A DNA stretch of 64,000 nt from Variovorax sp. UMC13 (lineage in GTDB: Bacteria; Pseudomonadota; Gammaproteobacteria; Burkholderiales; Burkholderiaceae_C): assembly GCF_014170375.1 (NCBI RefSeq), contig NZ_LZZW01000010.1, positions 62,001 through 126,000 of the forward strand, read 5' to 3'. The notes beneath the pieces are model-generated. The model saw only the letters and a program-made list of their open reading frames with translations, did not search any database and was not told the origin of the DNA. Below are positions 39,886 through 53,650 of the stretch, one piece after another; the stretch's first letter is position 1; each line of letters starts with the position of its first letter. Made by a program: the position numbers and the translations under genes.

Positions 39886-41214
39886 TCACTTGACGAGCGC
39901 GGCCGCCTGGTTGGCCAGTTCGGTGGCCCGGGCGTAGTTGGCCTTGGCCTTGGTGGCCCAGAGCTCTTCCTGGCCGGTGAGCTGCTTGGAGACCGCGACG
40001 TCACGCCGGCTCTTGCGGAACAGTTCGAGGAACTGCTCGTTCTTCACCATCTCCTGCCCGACCAGCGGCGCATAGGCATAGCCGCGGGCCTGCTTCAGCA
40101 GCTCGGCGGCCTGCGGATTCGGCTTGGCCTTCTGCTTCCTGTCGGCATCGTGGATCGCCTTGGTCGCGGCCTGCAGTTCCTTGAGCCTGAAGGTCACCAT
40201 CTGGTCGAACATGCTCACCACCACCTGGTAGCGCGACTCCGACAGCTCGGAGTCGAACTGCACCTTGGCCTTCTTCGCCACCGCCTGGATGTCGGGGTAG
40301 CCGGCCGGCACCTTGAGGTCGGCATAGGGCAGCACCGGCAGCCGGCTGATCTTGGGATCGAACAGGATCTGCTGGCCCTCTTTTGACAGCGTGAAGGCGA
40401 TGAACTTCTTGGCCTCGTCGACGTTCTTCGCGCCCGTGACCAGGCCGATGTTGGCCGGCACCACGGCCGTCACGCTGGGGTAGGCGAACTCGACCGGGAA
40501 GCCCGAGTACTTGCCCGCCAGGCCGAAGAAGTCGATCACCAGCCCGATGCCGTACTGGCCGCTGTTCACGCCGTCGGGCACGCCGAAGCTGCGGTCGGTC
40601 ACGGCCGCGCAGTTGCCCATGATCTCGAGCAGCTGCGTCCAGCCGCGCTCCCAGCCCTCGCCCTGCAGCAGGGTCTCGACCGTGAGGTGGGTGGTGCCCG
40701 AGCGCGAGGGCGAGGAGATCGCGACGTGGCCGAAGTACTCGGGCTTCGCGAGGTCGCTCCACTCGCGCGGCGCGGGCAGCTTGTTGGCCTGCAGGTAGCG
40801 GGTGTTCCACATCATCCCGTAGCCCGCCAGCGCCTGGCCGTAGTAGAGGCCCTTGGGGTCGTTGATGGGGTAGTTGCCGATCTTCGCCGGCACATGCGGA
40901 TTCTTCACTTCGGGCGCGGCCGTGAGCAGCTTGTCGCGCGCCAGCACCTCGAAGGCGTCGGGGGCCGAGGCCCACATCACGTCGGGCCGCTGGCCCGCGG
41001 GCAGCTCCTTGATGTAGGCAATCGAGGCGGTGGTGTTCTTGTTGAGCACCTCGATCTTCACGCCGGCGTTGGCCGCCTCGAAGGCCTTCTTGTAGGCGTC
41101 GGTGAGCTCCTTGGGAAAGGAGGTGATCACGGTCACGGTGCCGGCCTGGGCCGCGCCGGACAGCACGACGAGGCAGGCGGTCGCCACGCTGGAAAGGACT
41201 CTCTGGAAGGGCAT
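39886..41214 (-). CDS. ABC transporter substrate-binding protein (family 1)
   Basis: The 442-residue periplasmic protein begins with a signal peptide (VLSSVATACLVVLSGAAQAG). The binding core has VTVITSFPKELTDAYKKAFE, PDVMWASAPDAFEVLA, SDLAKPEYFGHVAISSPSRS and a long helical C-terminal extension (from residue 330). AAGGAGA lies about 9 bp before the ATG at 41214, which rules out the longer open frame. The C-terminal extension is longer than in classical FbpA. The ligand is unknown. Confidence 0.9.
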   Translation of the reverse strand: MPFQRVLSSVATACLVVLSGAAQAGTVTVITSFPKELTDAYKKAFEAANAGVKIEVLNKNTTASIAYIKELPAGQRPDVMWASAPDAFEVLARDKLLTAAPEVKNPHVPAKIGNYPINDPKGLYYGQALAGYGMMWNTRYLQANKLPAPREWSDLAKPEYFGHVAISSPSRSGTTHLTVETLLQGEGWERGWTQLLEIMGNCAAVTDRSFGVPDGVNSGQYGIGLVIDFFGLAGKYSGFPVEFAYPSVTAVVPANIGLVTGAKNVDEAKKFIAFTLSKEGQQILFDPKISRLPVLPYADLKVPAGYPDIQAVAKKAKVQFDSELSESRYQVVVSMFDQMVTFRLKELQAATKAIHDADRKQKAKPNPQAAELLKQARGYAYAPLVGQEMVKNEQFLELFRKSRRDVAVSKQLTGQEELWATKAKANYARATELANQAAALVK

Positions 41215-41329
41215 GCGCTGGGTCTCCTTGGAAGACCCACTGTAGGTCGGGCCTTCGCGCGCCATGAGAGGTTTATCCCTGACGCGCAGGCGTCCGCGCG
41301 CCGCGCACGGCTTGCCTATCATCGGAGCG

Positions 41330-42241
41330 ATGTACTCCGCCCTCCGCATCCCCCGCAGCGAATTCGTCCCCGTGCGCCACCTGCGCTACCACGTGCGCCA
41401 GTGGGGCACGCCCTCCCCCGACCGCGCGCCGCTCGTGCTGCTGCACGGCTGGATGGACGTGGCCGCCTCGTGGCAGTTCGTGGTCGACGCGATGGCCGAA
41501 GAACGGCACATCGTCGCGCCCGACTGGCGCGGCTTCGGCCTCACCGACGGCGGCGAAGTCGACAACTACTGGATGCCCGACTACCTGGCCGACCTCGACT
41601 GGCTGCTCGACCACTTCGCGGGCGACACGCCGATCGACCTGGTGGGCCACAGCATGGGCGGCAACCTCGCGATGCAGTACGCGGGCATCCGGCCGCAGCG
41701 GGTGCGCCGGCTGGTCAACCTCGAGGGCTTCGGCATGCCGCTGCTCAAGCCCGAGCAGGCGCCCGAACGCTACGGCAAGTGGATCGACGAACTCAAGCGC
41801 CTGCACCGCGGCGAGATGGACCTGCAGGGCTATGCCGACGTGCAGGGCGTGGCGCGGCGGCTGATGAAGACCAACCCGCGGCTGTCGCAGGACAAGGCCG
41901 ACTGGCTGGCCAGCCACTGGGCCGCGCCGCAGGTGCAGGCCGACGGCAGCACGCGCTGGCAGATCCTGGGCACCGCGGCGCACAAGGTGATCAACGCCAA
42001 CATCTTCCGCGTGGACGAGGCGCTGGCGCTCTACGCCGCCATCGCCGCGCCGGTGCTGGCGGTCGAGGCCTCGGACGACAGCCTCGCGCGCTGGGGCGGT
42101 CGCTACACCCTGGCCGAGTACCACGAGCGGCTGAAGTCGGTGCCGGATGCGCGCGTGGCCGTGGTGCAGGACGCCGGCCACATGCTCCACCACGACCAGC
42201 CGCAACAGGTGGCGCGGCTGATCGAGGACTTCCTGCGCTGA
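41330..42241 (+). CDS. Alpha/beta-fold hydrolase
   Basis: The 303-residue alpha/beta hydrolase has the oxyanion segment VLLHGWMDVAASW, nucleophile elbow VGHSMGGNLAMQYAG (serine near residue 109), acid in LAVEASDDSLARWG, and catalytic histidine in VQDAGHMLHHDQP. There is no signal peptide, so it is cytoplasmic. It is divergent from the ABC importer. The substrate (an ester, lactone or similar) is not evident. Confidence 0.92.
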   Translation: MYSALRIPRSEFVPVRHLRYHVRQWGTPSPDRAPLVLLHGWMDVAASWQFVVDAMAEERHIVAPDWRGFGLTDGGEVDNYWMPDYLADLDWLLDHFAGDTPIDLVGHSMGGNLAMQYAGIRPQRVRRLVNLEGFGMPLLKPEQAPERYGKWIDELKRLHRGEMDLQGYADVQGVARRLMKTNPRLSQDKADWLASHWAAPQVQADGSTRWQILGTAAHKVINANIFRVDEALALYAAIAAPVLAVEASDDSLARWGGRYTLAEYHERLKSVPDARVAVVQDAGHMLHHDQPQQVARLIEDFLR

Positions 42242-42356
42242 GCCCGCGTCGGCGGGGGAAAGCCGGCGCGCCAAGCCGGATTCAGGCTGTTATCCGACAC
42301 ACAAGTTAACAGTTAGCGGGCAGACTTTGCGGGTTTTTGCTCTCTTAGCGCTCCCC

Positions 42357-45847
<3,491 letters not shown>

Positions 45848-45851
<4 letters not shown>

Positions 45852-46717
45852 GCTCGCTGACGCCTTCGAGCGGGCTGAAGCAGCCCAAGCCGCTGACGCC
45901 GCCCAGCGACATCGAGATCGAGCTGCGCCTGCTGATGGAGGCGATCTACCTCAAGTACAGCTACGACTTCCGCGACTACACCGGCGCCTCGCAGAAGCGC
46001 CGCGTGCTGTACGCACTCGACCAGCTCAAGCTGCCCAGCGTCTCGGCCCTGCAGGACCTGGTGCTGCACGATGCCTCGGCCTTCGCGCGCCTGCTGCAGT
46101 TCCTCACCATCCCGGTCAGCGAGATGTTCCGCGACCCGGGCTACTTCCTGGCGCTGCGCCAGCAGGTGATCCCGGTGCTGCAGACCTACCCCTCGGTCAA
46201 GGTCTGGGTGGCGGGCTGCAGCACCGGCGAGGAAGCCTGGTCGCTGGCCATCCTGCTGCGCGAGGAAGGCCTGCTGGAACGCACCCAGATCTATGCCACC
46301 GACATCAACCCGCTGTCGCTCGACAAGGCGCGCCAGGGCATCTTCCCGATGGAAGCGGTGCGCAACTACACCGCCAACTACCAGCGCGCCGGCGGCCGCC
46401 AGTCTTTTTCCGACTACTACACGGCCGCCTACGACGCCGCGCGCTTCGACCCCTCGCTGTGCACCAACACGATCTTTGCCGACCACAGCCTGGCGACCGA
46501 CAGCGTGTTCGCCGAGACGCACCTGGTGTCATGCCGCAACGTGCTGATCTACTTCAACCGCGCGCTGCAGGACCGGGCCTTCGGCCTGTTCCACGAATCG
46601 CTGTGCCACCGCGGCTTCCTGGGCCTGGGCGCCAAGGAAAGCATCGACTTCTCGGCCTACGCCAGCCGCTTCGACGACCTGGTGCGCGCCGAGCGCATCT
46701 ACCGCAAGGCCACATGA
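45848..46717 (+). CDS. CheR-type protein glutamate methyltransferase
   Basis: The 289-residue CheR homologue has an N-terminal helical domain (residues about 15-95). The SAM-binding domain has [36 protein letters not shown] and [13 protein letters not shown]. The start is a GTG at 45848 overlapping the kinase stop (GTGA). An ATG 24 bp upstream is the alternative. CheR methylates glutamates on chemoreceptor helices. No receptor gene is nearby, so the kinase coiled coil is a candidate target by inference. It overlaps cheB by ATGA. Confidence 0.9.
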
Positions 46718-47313
46718 CGATGCCGGCCGCGCCCCTGCGCCGCGTCGATGCGGTGGTGATCGGCACCTCGGCCGGCGGGGTGGACGCGCTCGCCACGCTG
46801 CTGCGCGACCTGCCCCTGCCCTGGCGGCTGCCGCTGGTGGTCGTGATCCACCTGCCGCAGCGGCGCGACAGCCGGCTGGCCGACGTGTTCCGCCAGCGCC
46901 TGCCGATCCCGGTGCAGGAGGCCGAGGACAAGGCGCCGGTGGCCGACGGCACGCTCTACTTCGCGCCGCCCAGCTACCACCTGTCGATCGAACGCGAGCG
47001 GGTGTTCTCGCTGAGCTGCGAACCGCCGGTGCTCTGGTCGCGCCCCTCGATCGACCTGCTGATGCAGTCTGCGGCCGATGCCTACGGCCCGCTGCTGGCC
47101 GGCCTGCTGCTGACCGGCGCCAACCCCGACGGCGCCGAAGGCCTGCGCAGGATCCAGCAGGCCGGCGGACTGACCGCGGTGCAGGACCCGGACGATGCCG
47201 AGGTCGACACCATGCCCCGGGCGGCGCTGGCGCTGCTCACCCCCGACCGCATACTGCCCTTGCGCGGTCTGCACACCCTGCTGGTGGAACTGAATGCTCT
47301 TCATGCCGATTGA
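46714..47313 (+). CDS. CheB-type methylesterase domain protein (no receiver)
   Basis: The 199-residue protein consists only of the CheB catalytic domain. Visible are the nucleophile serine in [17 protein letters not shown] (Ser19), the histidine in [17 protein letters not shown], and the acid in [18 protein letters not shown] with [11 protein letters not shown]. Canonical CheB carries an N-terminal receiver that gates activity; it is absent here, so control may come from the separate REC-kinase protein downstream. It overlaps cheR by ATGA and the next gene by 20 bp. Confidence 0.92.
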   Translation: MTMPAAPLRRVDAVVIGTSAGGVDALATLLRDLPLPWRLPLVVVIHLPQRRDSRLADVFRQRLPIPVQEAEDKAPVADGTLYFAPPSYHLSIERERVFSLSCEPPVLWSRPSIDLLMQSAADAYGPLLAGLLLTGANPDGAEGLRRIQQAGGLTAVQDPDDAEVDTMPRAALALLTPDRILPLRGLHTLLVELNALHAD

Positions 47314-48508
47314 TGTCGAAAGCAAGCTGCTGATCGTCGACGACCTGCCCGAGAACCTGCTCGCGCTGGACGCGCTGATCCGCGGCCGGGGCCGCATCGT
47401 GTTCCAGGCCGCGTCGGCCGAGGCAGCGCTGGCGCTGATGCTGGAACACGAGTTCGCGCTGGCCATCCTCGATGTGCAGATGCCGGGCATGAACGGCTTC
47501 GAGCTGGCCGAGCTGATGCGCGGCACCGAGCGCACGCGCCACATCCCGATCATTTTCGTTAGCGCCGCGGGGCGCGAGATGAACTACGCCTTCAAGGGCT
47601 ACGAGAGCGGCGCGGTCGACTTCCTGCAGAAGCCGCTGGACGCCTACGTGGTGGCCAGCAAGGTCAACGTGTTCGTGGACCTGCACCGCCACCGCAAGGC
47701 GCTCAAGCACGAGATGGAGGCTCTGGCCGCGGCCCATCGCGAACAGGCCGAGCTGGTCGACAAGCTGCAGGTCGCGCAGGGCGACCTGGAGCGCGCGGTG
47801 CGCATGCGCGACGACTTCATGTCGATGGTCTCGCACGAGCTGCGCACGCCGCTCAACACGCTCTACCTCGAGACGCAGGTGCGCAAGCTGCACCTGGGCA
47901 AGGGCAACATGGCGCCCTTCGCGGTCGACAAGCTGCCAGCCATGATCGAGCGCGACCAGCGCCAGATCCAGAACATGGTGCGGCTGATCGACGACATGCT
48001 CGACGTCTCGCGCCTGCGCAGCGGCTCGCTGTCGATCCGGCCCAAGCCCTTCGACCTGGCGCAGCTCGCGCAGCGGGTGGTGGAGAGCCTGGTCAACCAG
48101 GCCGAGGCCGTGGGCTCGCGCATCCAGCTGGAAGCGCAGGGCCCCATCGACGGCCTGTGGGACGAGTTCCGCATCGAGCAGGTGCTGACCAACCTGCTGA
48201 CCAATGCGCTGCGCTACGGCCGCGGCAGCCCGGTGGCGGTCACGGTGCAGCGGCTCGGCGAGCAGGCACGGATGACGGTGCGCGACCAGGGCATCGGCAT
48301 CGCGGCCGCCGACCATGGCCGGATCTTCGAGCAGTTCGAGCGCACCGACGACAGCCGCAAGCACGCCGCCGGCCTGGGACTGGGCCTGTACATCACGCGC
48401 GAGATCGTGATCGCGCACGGCGGCGACATCGGCGTGGAGAGCACCCCCGGCGAGGGCGCGACATTCTGCGTGACCCTGCCGTTGCAGGCCCCTACCCCGG
48501 GTAACTGA
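47294..48508 (+). CDS. Response-regulator/histidine-kinase hybrid (REC-HisKA-HATPase)
   Basis: The product has 404 residues. An N-terminal receiver (residues 10-125) has Asp60 in LAILDVQMPG and a C-terminal lysine in FLQKPLD. A coiled-coil linker (130-170), HisKA with His181 in [11 protein letters not shown], and an HATPase domain (NALRYGRGS, GLGLGLYITREIV) follow. There is no transmembrane helix, so it is soluble. Its start overlaps cheB by 20 bp; an alternative ATG lies 9 bp further on. As last gene of the operon it may receive phosphate from the first kinase. Confidence 0.92.
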   Translation: MLFMPIDVESKLLIVDDLPENLLALDALIRGRGRIVFQAASAEAALALMLEHEFALAILDVQMPGMNGFELAELMRGTERTRHIPIIFVSAAGREMNYAFKGYESGAVDFLQKPLDAYVVASKVNVFVDLHRHRKALKHEMEALAAAHREQAELVDKLQVAQGDLERAVRMRDDFMSMVSHELRTPLNTLYLETQVRKLHLGKGNMAPFAVDKLPAMIERDQRQIQNMVRLIDDMLDVSRLRSGSLSIRPKPFDLAQLAQRVVESLVNQAEAVGSRIQLEAQGPIDGLWDEFRIEQVLTNLLTNALRYGRGSPVAVTVQRLGEQARMTVRDQGIGIAAADHGRIFEQFERTDDSRKHAAGLGLGLYITREIVIAHGGDIGVESTPGEGATFCVTLPLQAPTPGN

Positions 48509-48549
48509 AGGAAAACTGAACGATCGGCCGGGGTGCCGCCTGTAGGATT

Positions 48550-48569
48550 CCTCCATTAAAAAAAGGAGG
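48550..48569 (+). promoter_or_regulatory. Possible Shine-Dalgarno-sequestering hairpin
   Basis: CCTCC at 48550-48554 is exactly complementary to GGAGG at 48565-48569, the very strong ribosome site of the next gene, with an A-rich 10-nt loop between. In RNA this could mask the ribosome site, for example in a temperature-dependent way. The stem is only five pairs. Confidence 0.35.
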
Positions 48570-48576
48570 TTTCCTC

Positions 48577-49086
48577 ATGCAGAAACACTGCGGCTTGCGC
48601 CTTGCCGCGATCGCCACGATGGCCCTCGCCGGATCGTTCCACCTGAATACGTTCGCGCAAACCGCCGAGCCCCCGCTTCGCAGCGCGGCCCGGTGGGAAC
48701 TGTCCTTCTCGCCCTACACCCACCACTGGCATCACGACGACGAACACAAGAACGTCGCGCTGATCGCCATCGAGCGCATCCAGCCCGACAACGCGCTCTG
48801 GGGCGCGGCGCTGTTCAACAACTCCTTCGGCCAGACTTCGGGCTACGTCTACTACGGCCGGCAGTGGGACGGCGTCTTCGGCCAGCCCGCGCTCTACACC
48901 AAGCTCAGCGCCGGCGTGATCTACGGCTACCGCGGCAAGTACAAGGACAAGGTGCCCTACAACCGCGGCGGCTTCTCGCCCGCGATCATCCCGGCCGTCG
49001 GCTATCGACTGACCCCGGTCGACGCGGTGCAGGTGGCGATCCTGGGCACGGCGGGCGTGATGTTTTCCTACAGCCGGCGCTTCTGA
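48577..49086 (+). CDS. Small secreted protein, probable outer-membrane beta-barrel
   Basis: The 169-residue protein has a signal peptide (MQKHCGLRLAAIATMALAGS, cleavage near FAQ). A strand-rich mature part alternates hydrophobic and polar residues (WELSFSPYTHHWHHDDEHKN, LYTKLSAGVIYGYRGKY) and ends in phenylalanine (MFSYSRRF), the usual outer-membrane signal. Length and pattern recall small 8-strand barrels such as PagP-like acyltransferases, but I cannot confirm catalytic residues. An AAAAAGGAGGT ribosome site lies 6 bp upstream. Confidence 0.8.
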   Translation: MQKHCGLRLAAIATMALAGSFHLNTFAQTAEPPLRSAARWELSFSPYTHHWHHDDEHKNVALIAIERIQPDNALWGAALFNNSFGQTSGYVYYGRQWDGVFGQPALYTKLSAGVIYGYRGKYKDKVPYNRGGFSPAIIPAVGYRLTPVDAVQVAILGTAGVMFSYSRRF

Positions 49087-49178
49087 ACGGGGCCATTCTC
49101 TGGCGAGCCCGGGGGCATGAGAAAATGTCGGGTTGCGCCTGGCTCCCGCCGGGCCACCTCTTTTTTTCAGGACACCCC

Positions 49179-50283
49179 ATGGACGCAGAACAAATCAACC
49201 AGATCGAAGCCAACCTGGCGGACCTGAGCGTGCGCACGGTCGATTTACGGAGGTATCTTTGACTACGATGCCAAAGCCGAACGTCTGAGGACGGTCAACG
49301 CATCGCTCGAGGATCCGACGGTCTGGAACGACCCGAAGAAGGCCCAGGAACTGGGCCGAGAGAAGAAATCGCTCGACGGCGTGGTGGTCACGCTCGACCG
49401 CCTCACCAGCGGCCTGGCCGACAACACCGAGCTGTTCGAAATGTCGAAGGCCGACGGCGACCTGGACGGCCTGCAGGCCATCGCCGATGACGCCGCCGTG
49501 CTGGAAGCCGACATCAAGCAGCTCGAGTTCCGCCGGATGTTCAGCAACCCGGCCGATCCGCTGAACTGCTTTGTCGACATCCAGGCCGGCGCCGGCGGCA
49601 CCGAGGCCTGCGACTGGGCCAGCATGCTGCTGCGCCAGTACCTGAAGTACGCCGAGCGCAAGGGCTTCAAGACGCAGATCGAGGACGAGACTCCAGGCGA
49701 CACCGCGGGCATCAAGGGCGCGACCATCAAGGTCGAGGGCGACTACGCCTTCGGCCTGTTGCGCACCGAGACCGGTGTGCACCGCCTGGTGCGCAAGTCG
49801 CCCTTCGACTCCTCGGGCGGACGCCACACCAGCTTCGCGTCGATCTTCGTGTACCCCGAAGTGGACGACTCGATCGAGATCGAGATCAACCCCTCGGACG
49901 TGCGCACCGACACCTTCCGTGCCAGCGGCGCGGGCGGCCAGCACATCAACAAGACCGACTCGGCGGTGCGGCTCACGCACATCCCGACCGGCATCGTGGT
50001 GCAGTGCCAGGACGGCCGCAGCCAGCACAGCAACCGCGACGTGGCCTGGAAGCGCCTGCGTTCGCGGCTCTACGACTTCGAGCTGCGCAAGCAGCAGGAA
50101 GCGCAGCAGAAGCTGGAAGACACCAAGACAGACGTGGGCTGGGGCCACCAGATCCGCAGCTACGTGCTGGACAACAGCCGCATCAAGGACCTGCGCACCA
50201 ACGTCGAGGTCTCGGCCACGCAGAAGGTGCTCGACGGCGACCTCGACGTGTTCATCGAAGCCTCGCTGAAGCAAGGCGTCTGA
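49179..50283 (+). CDS. prfB: Peptide chain release factor 2, with programmed +1 frameshift
   Basis: RF2 recognises UAA and UGA. The first 27 codons (49179-49259) end in CTT followed by an in-frame TGA at 49260-49262. Skipping T49260 continues in the +1 frame at GAC (49261) to the stop at 50283, giving 367 residues. GGAGGTATCTTTGAC is the classical frameshift site. Downstream are the codon-recognition tripeptide SPF in [12 protein letters not shown] and the catalytic GGQ in [15 protein letters not shown]. The autoregulatory frameshift means this is not a broken gene. The HAD gene overlaps its stop by one base. Confidence 0.97.
49247..49263 (+). promoter_or_regulatory. prfB programmed +1 frameshift signal
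   Basis: The elements are an internal Shine-Dalgarno-like GGAGG (49249-49253), a slippery CTT (49257-49259) and TGA with a following C. Low RF2 lets the ribosome shift +1 and complete RF2. Confidence 0.95.
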
Positions 50284-50960
50284 TGGCACGCACGGACGCG
50301 CTCATCTTCGACATGGACGGCACCATGGTCGACTCCATGCCCTGGCACGCCAAGGCCTGGATCGAGTTCGCGCGCCGGCGCGGGCTCGCGCTCGACGTGC
50401 CCGACCTCATGCGCCGCACCACCGGCCGCAACGCCTTCGAATGCGCCTGCGAGCTGATGGAACGCGAGGTGAGCGTGGCCGAGAGCGACGCGATCACGCA
50501 CGAGAAGGAAAGCATCTACCGCGAGCTGTTCGGCGCCGTGTTCGCCGAAGTCGCGGGCTTCAATGCCTTCGCCAGGGCGGCGGCGGCGCGCGGGCTCAAG
50601 ATCGCGGTCGGCACCGCGGGCGACCGCCACAACGTCGCCTTCGTGATGGAGCGCCTGCGGATGGACCCGTTGCCGCTGGCCATCGTGGGTGGCGACGAGG
50701 GCTTCACCGGCAAGCCCACGCCGGCCATCTTCCTCGAGGCGGCCCGCCGCATCGGCGTCGCGCCCGCGCACTGCATCGTGTTCGAGGACGCACCCTTCGG
50801 CATCGAAGCCGCCCGCCGCGCCGGCATGCGCGCCGTGGCCGTCTGCACCACCCACAGCGCGGCCGAACTGGCCGGCCCGCACGTGATCGCCGCCGTGCGC
50901 GACTACGAAGAACTTGCCCTTTCGAATTTCCTGGAGACACTCGATGCTGCAACTGCGTGA
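50283..50960 (+). CDS. HAD-superfamily phosphatase (beta-phosphoglucomutase-like)
   Basis: The 225-residue HAD hydrolase has motif I IFDMDGTMVDSMPWH (nucleophile Asp10), motif II in AVGTAGD, the lysine in FTGKPTPAIFLEAARRIG and motif IV CIVFEDAPFGIEAA. The cap is a helical subdomain (about residues 20-95), as in beta-phosphoglucomutase/GPH-type enzymes. Its ATG overlaps the prfB stop (TGATG), and its end overlaps the pepN start by 17 bp. The substrate is unknown; phosphoglycolate or a sugar phosphate is likely. Confidence 0.92.
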   Translation: MARTDALIFDMDGTMVDSMPWHAKAWIEFARRRGLALDVPDLMRRTTGRNAFECACELMEREVSVAESDAITHEKESIYRELFGAVFAEVAGFNAFARAAAARGLKIAVGTAGDRHNVAFVMERLRMDPLPLAIVGGDEGFTGKPTPAIFLEAARRIGVAPAHCIVFEDAPFGIEAARRAGMRAVAVCTTHSAAELAGPHVIAAVRDYEELALSNFLETLDAATA

Positions 50961-53634
50961 TGGACAAGAACAGTCGCTGGCGATCCGCCGCGAGGACTAT
51001 GTCGCCCCCGCCTGGTGGATCGACACCGTCGACCTGACCTTCGACCTGGACCCGGCCAAGACGCGCGTGCTCAACCGCATGCGCCTGCGCCGCAATCCCG
51101 AGCTGCCGGCCGGCCCGCTGCGGCTGGACGGCGACGAGCTGAACCTGGCGCGCGTGCTGGTCGACGGCCAGGGCGCGTCCTTCCGCATGGACAACGACCA
51201 GCTGGTCATCGACAACCTGCCCGACAGCTTCGAGCTGGAGATCTTCACCACCTGCTGCCCGGCGAAGAACACCAAGCTCATGGGCCTGTTCGTGAGCGAG
51301 AACACCTTCTTCACGCAGTGCGAGGCCGAGGGCTTCCGCCGCATCACCTACTTCCTCGACCGTCCGGACGTGATGGCGAGCTACACCGTGACGCTGCGCG
51401 CCGACAAGGCCGCCTACCCGGTGCTGCTGTCGAACGGCAACCTGACCGACAGCGGCGAGCTGCCCGAGGGCCGCCACTTCGCCAAGTGGGTCGACCCCTT
51501 CCGCAAGCCCAGCTACCTGTTCGCGCTGGTCGCGGGCAAGCTGGTGGCGCGCGAACAGCGCATCACCACCCGCGCCGGCAAGGAGCACCTGCTGCAGGTC
51601 TACGTGCGCGCGGGCGACCTCGACAAGACCGAGCACGCGATGAACTCGCTGGTGCACTCGATCCTCTGGGACGAGACCCGCTTCGGCCTGCCGCTGGACC
51701 TGGACCGCTTCATGATCGTCGCCACCAGCGACTTCAACATGGGCGCGATGGAGAACAAGGGCCTGAACATCTTCAACACGAAGTACGTGCTGGCCAGCCA
51801 GGCCACCGCCACCGATGCCGACTACGGCAACATCGAGAGCGTGGTCGGCCACGAGTACTTCCACAACTGGTCGGGCGACCGCGTGACCTGCCGCGACTGG
51901 TTCCAGCTCTCGCTCAAGGAAGGCCTCACGGTGTTCCGCGATCAGGAGTTCAGCATGGACCTGTGCGCCGATGCCTCGGCGCGCGCGGTCAAGCGCATCG
52001 AGGACGTGCGGGTGCTGCGCACCGCGCAGTTCCCCGAAGATGCCGGCCCGATGGCGCACCCGGTGCGTCCCGACAGCTACATCGAGATCAGCAACTTCTA
52101 CACCGTCACCATCTACGAGAAGGGTGCGGAGGTGGTGCGCATGATGCAGACGCTGGTCGGCCGCAAGGGCTTCGAATCCGGCATCACGCTGTACTTCCAG
52201 CGCCACGACGGCCAGGCCGTGACCTGCGACGATTTCGCGCAGGCCATCGCCGACGCCAACCCGGACTCCGAACTGGCCCGCCTGCTGCCCCAGTTCAAGC
52301 GCTGGTACGGCCAGGCCGGCACGCCGCGGCTCGCGGCCAGCGGCCACTACGACGCCGCGGCGCGCAGCTACACGCTGCGCTTCGCGCAGAGTTGCCCGCC
52401 CACGCCGGGCCAAGCGCTCAAGCTGCCCTTCGTGATCCCGGTCAACCTGGGCCTGCTGGCCGCAGACGGACGCGAGCTGCCGCTGCAGCTGGAGGGCGAG
52501 GCGCAGGCCGCGCACGGCACCCGCACGCTGGTGCTGACCGAGGCCGAGCAGCAGTTCACCTTCCACGGCCTCGACGCCGAGCCCGTGCCCTCGATCCTGC
52601 GCGGCTTCAGCGCGCCGGTGATCCTGGACTTCGGCTACACCGACACCCAGCTGCTCACGCTGCTGGCCAACGACCTCGATCCCTTCAACCGCTGGGAAGC
52701 GGGCCAGCGGCTGGCACTGCGCAGCGCCATCCGTGCGATCGGCGCCACCGAGGCCGGCACGCCGGTGCTCGACGCCGCCTACATCGACGCCATGCGCGCG
52801 GTGCTGCGCGACGCGAAGCTCGACGCCGCCTTCAAGGAACTGGTGCTCACGCTGCCCTCGGAGACCTACATCGCCGAGCAATTGGAGGTGGTCGATCCGC
52901 AGCGCATCCACACGGTGCGCGAAGCCATGCGCGCGCAGTTGGCCACGGCGCTGTTCGCCGAATGGGAACAGGCCTACGAGCAGAACCACGACACCGGCGC
53001 CTACACGCCCGACCCGCTGTCGGCCGGCCGCCGCGCGCTGGCCGGCATGGCGCTGACCTTCCTGTGCCTGGCGGCACGCGAATCGAACGACACCGTCTGG
53101 CCGGGCAAGACGCTGCAGCGCTTCAAGGACGCGGGCAACATGACCGACCGCTTCAACGCGCTGTCGGCCCTGGTGTCCTCGGGCCATGCGCTGGCCGCCC
53201 CGGCGCTGGCGCGCTTCCATGCGCTGTTCAAGGACGAGGCGCTGGTGATCGACAAGTGGTTCTCGCTGCAGGCCGGCGCGCCCGACCGCGGCGGCCATGT
53301 GCTGCCGCTGGTCAAGCAGCTGATGAAGCACCCGGACTTCTCGCTCAAGAACCCCAACCGCGCGCGCAGCGTGATCTTCAGCTACTGCAGCGCCAACCCC
53401 GGCGCCTTCCACCGCAGCGATGCCGCGGGCTACGTGTTCTGGTCGGACCGCGTGATCGAGCTCGATGCGCTCAATCCGCAGGTGGCGGCCCGCCTCGCGC
53501 GCGGCCTCGACCGTTGGAGCAAGCTGGCCGAACCCTACCGCAGCGCCGCGCGCGAAGCCCTCGCGCGCGTGGCCGCGCGCCCCGACCTGAGCAAGGACAC
53601 GCAGGAAGTCGTCCACCGCGCCCTCGCCGACTGA
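50944..53634 (+). CDS. pepN: Aminopeptidase N
   Basis: The 896-residue M1 zinc aminopeptidase of the E. coli PepN subtype removes N-terminal residues from peptides. Visible are the exopeptidase motif [12 protein letters not shown], zinc site HEYFHNW (His303, Glu304, His307) with Glu326 in LKEGLT, and the substrate-region [17 protein letters not shown]. The start at 50944 gives [19 protein letters not shown]. An in-frame start 30 bp upstream is possible but overlaps the HAD gene more. fbp follows after 16 bp. Confidence 0.97.
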   Translation: MLQLRDGQEQSLAIRREDYVAPAWWIDTVDLTFDLDPAKTRVLNRMRLRRNPELPAGPLRLDGDELNLARVLVDGQGASFRMDNDQLVIDNLPDSFELEIFTTCCPAKNTKLMGLFVSENTFFTQCEAEGFRRITYFLDRPDVMASYTVTLRADKAAYPVLLSNGNLTDSGELPEGRHFAKWVDPFRKPSYLFALVAGKLVAREQRITTRAGKEHLLQVYVRAGDLDKTEHAMNSLVHSILWDETRFGLPLDLDRFMIVATSDFNMGAMENKGLNIFNTKYVLASQATATDADYGNIESVVGHEYFHNWSGDRVTCRDWFQLSLKEGLTVFRDQEFSMDLCADASARAVKRIEDVRVLRTAQFPEDAGPMAHPVRPDSYIEISNFYTVTIYEKGAEVVRMMQTLVGRKGFESGITLYFQRHDGQAVTCDDFAQAIADANPDSELARLLPQFKRWYGQAGTPRLAASGHYDAAARSYTLRFAQSCPPTPGQALKLPFVIPVNLGLLAADGRELPLQLEGEAQAAHGTRTLVLTEAEQQFTFHGLDAEPVPSILRGFSAPVILDFGYTDTQLLTLLANDLDPFNRWEAGQRLALRSAIRAIGATEAGTPVLDAAYIDAMRAVLRDAKLDAAFKELVLTLPSETYIAEQLEVVDPQRIHTVREAMRAQLATALFAEWEQAYEQNHDTGAYTPDPLSAGRRALAGMALTFLCLAARESNDTVWPGKTLQRFKDAGNMTDRFNALSALVSSGHALAAPALARFHALFKDEALVIDKWFSLQAGAPDRGGHVLPLVKQLMKHPDFSLKNPNRARSVIFSYCSANPGAFHRSDAAGYVFWSDRVIELDALNPQVAARLARGLDRWSKLAEPYRSAAREALARVAARPDLSKDTQEVVHRALAD

Positions 53635-53650
53635 TCCCCAAGGAACCTCC

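Noticed and set aside
49179..49262. Premature stop in prfB as a pseudogene sign
   Set aside because: The stop is part of the conserved RF2 +1 frameshift signal.
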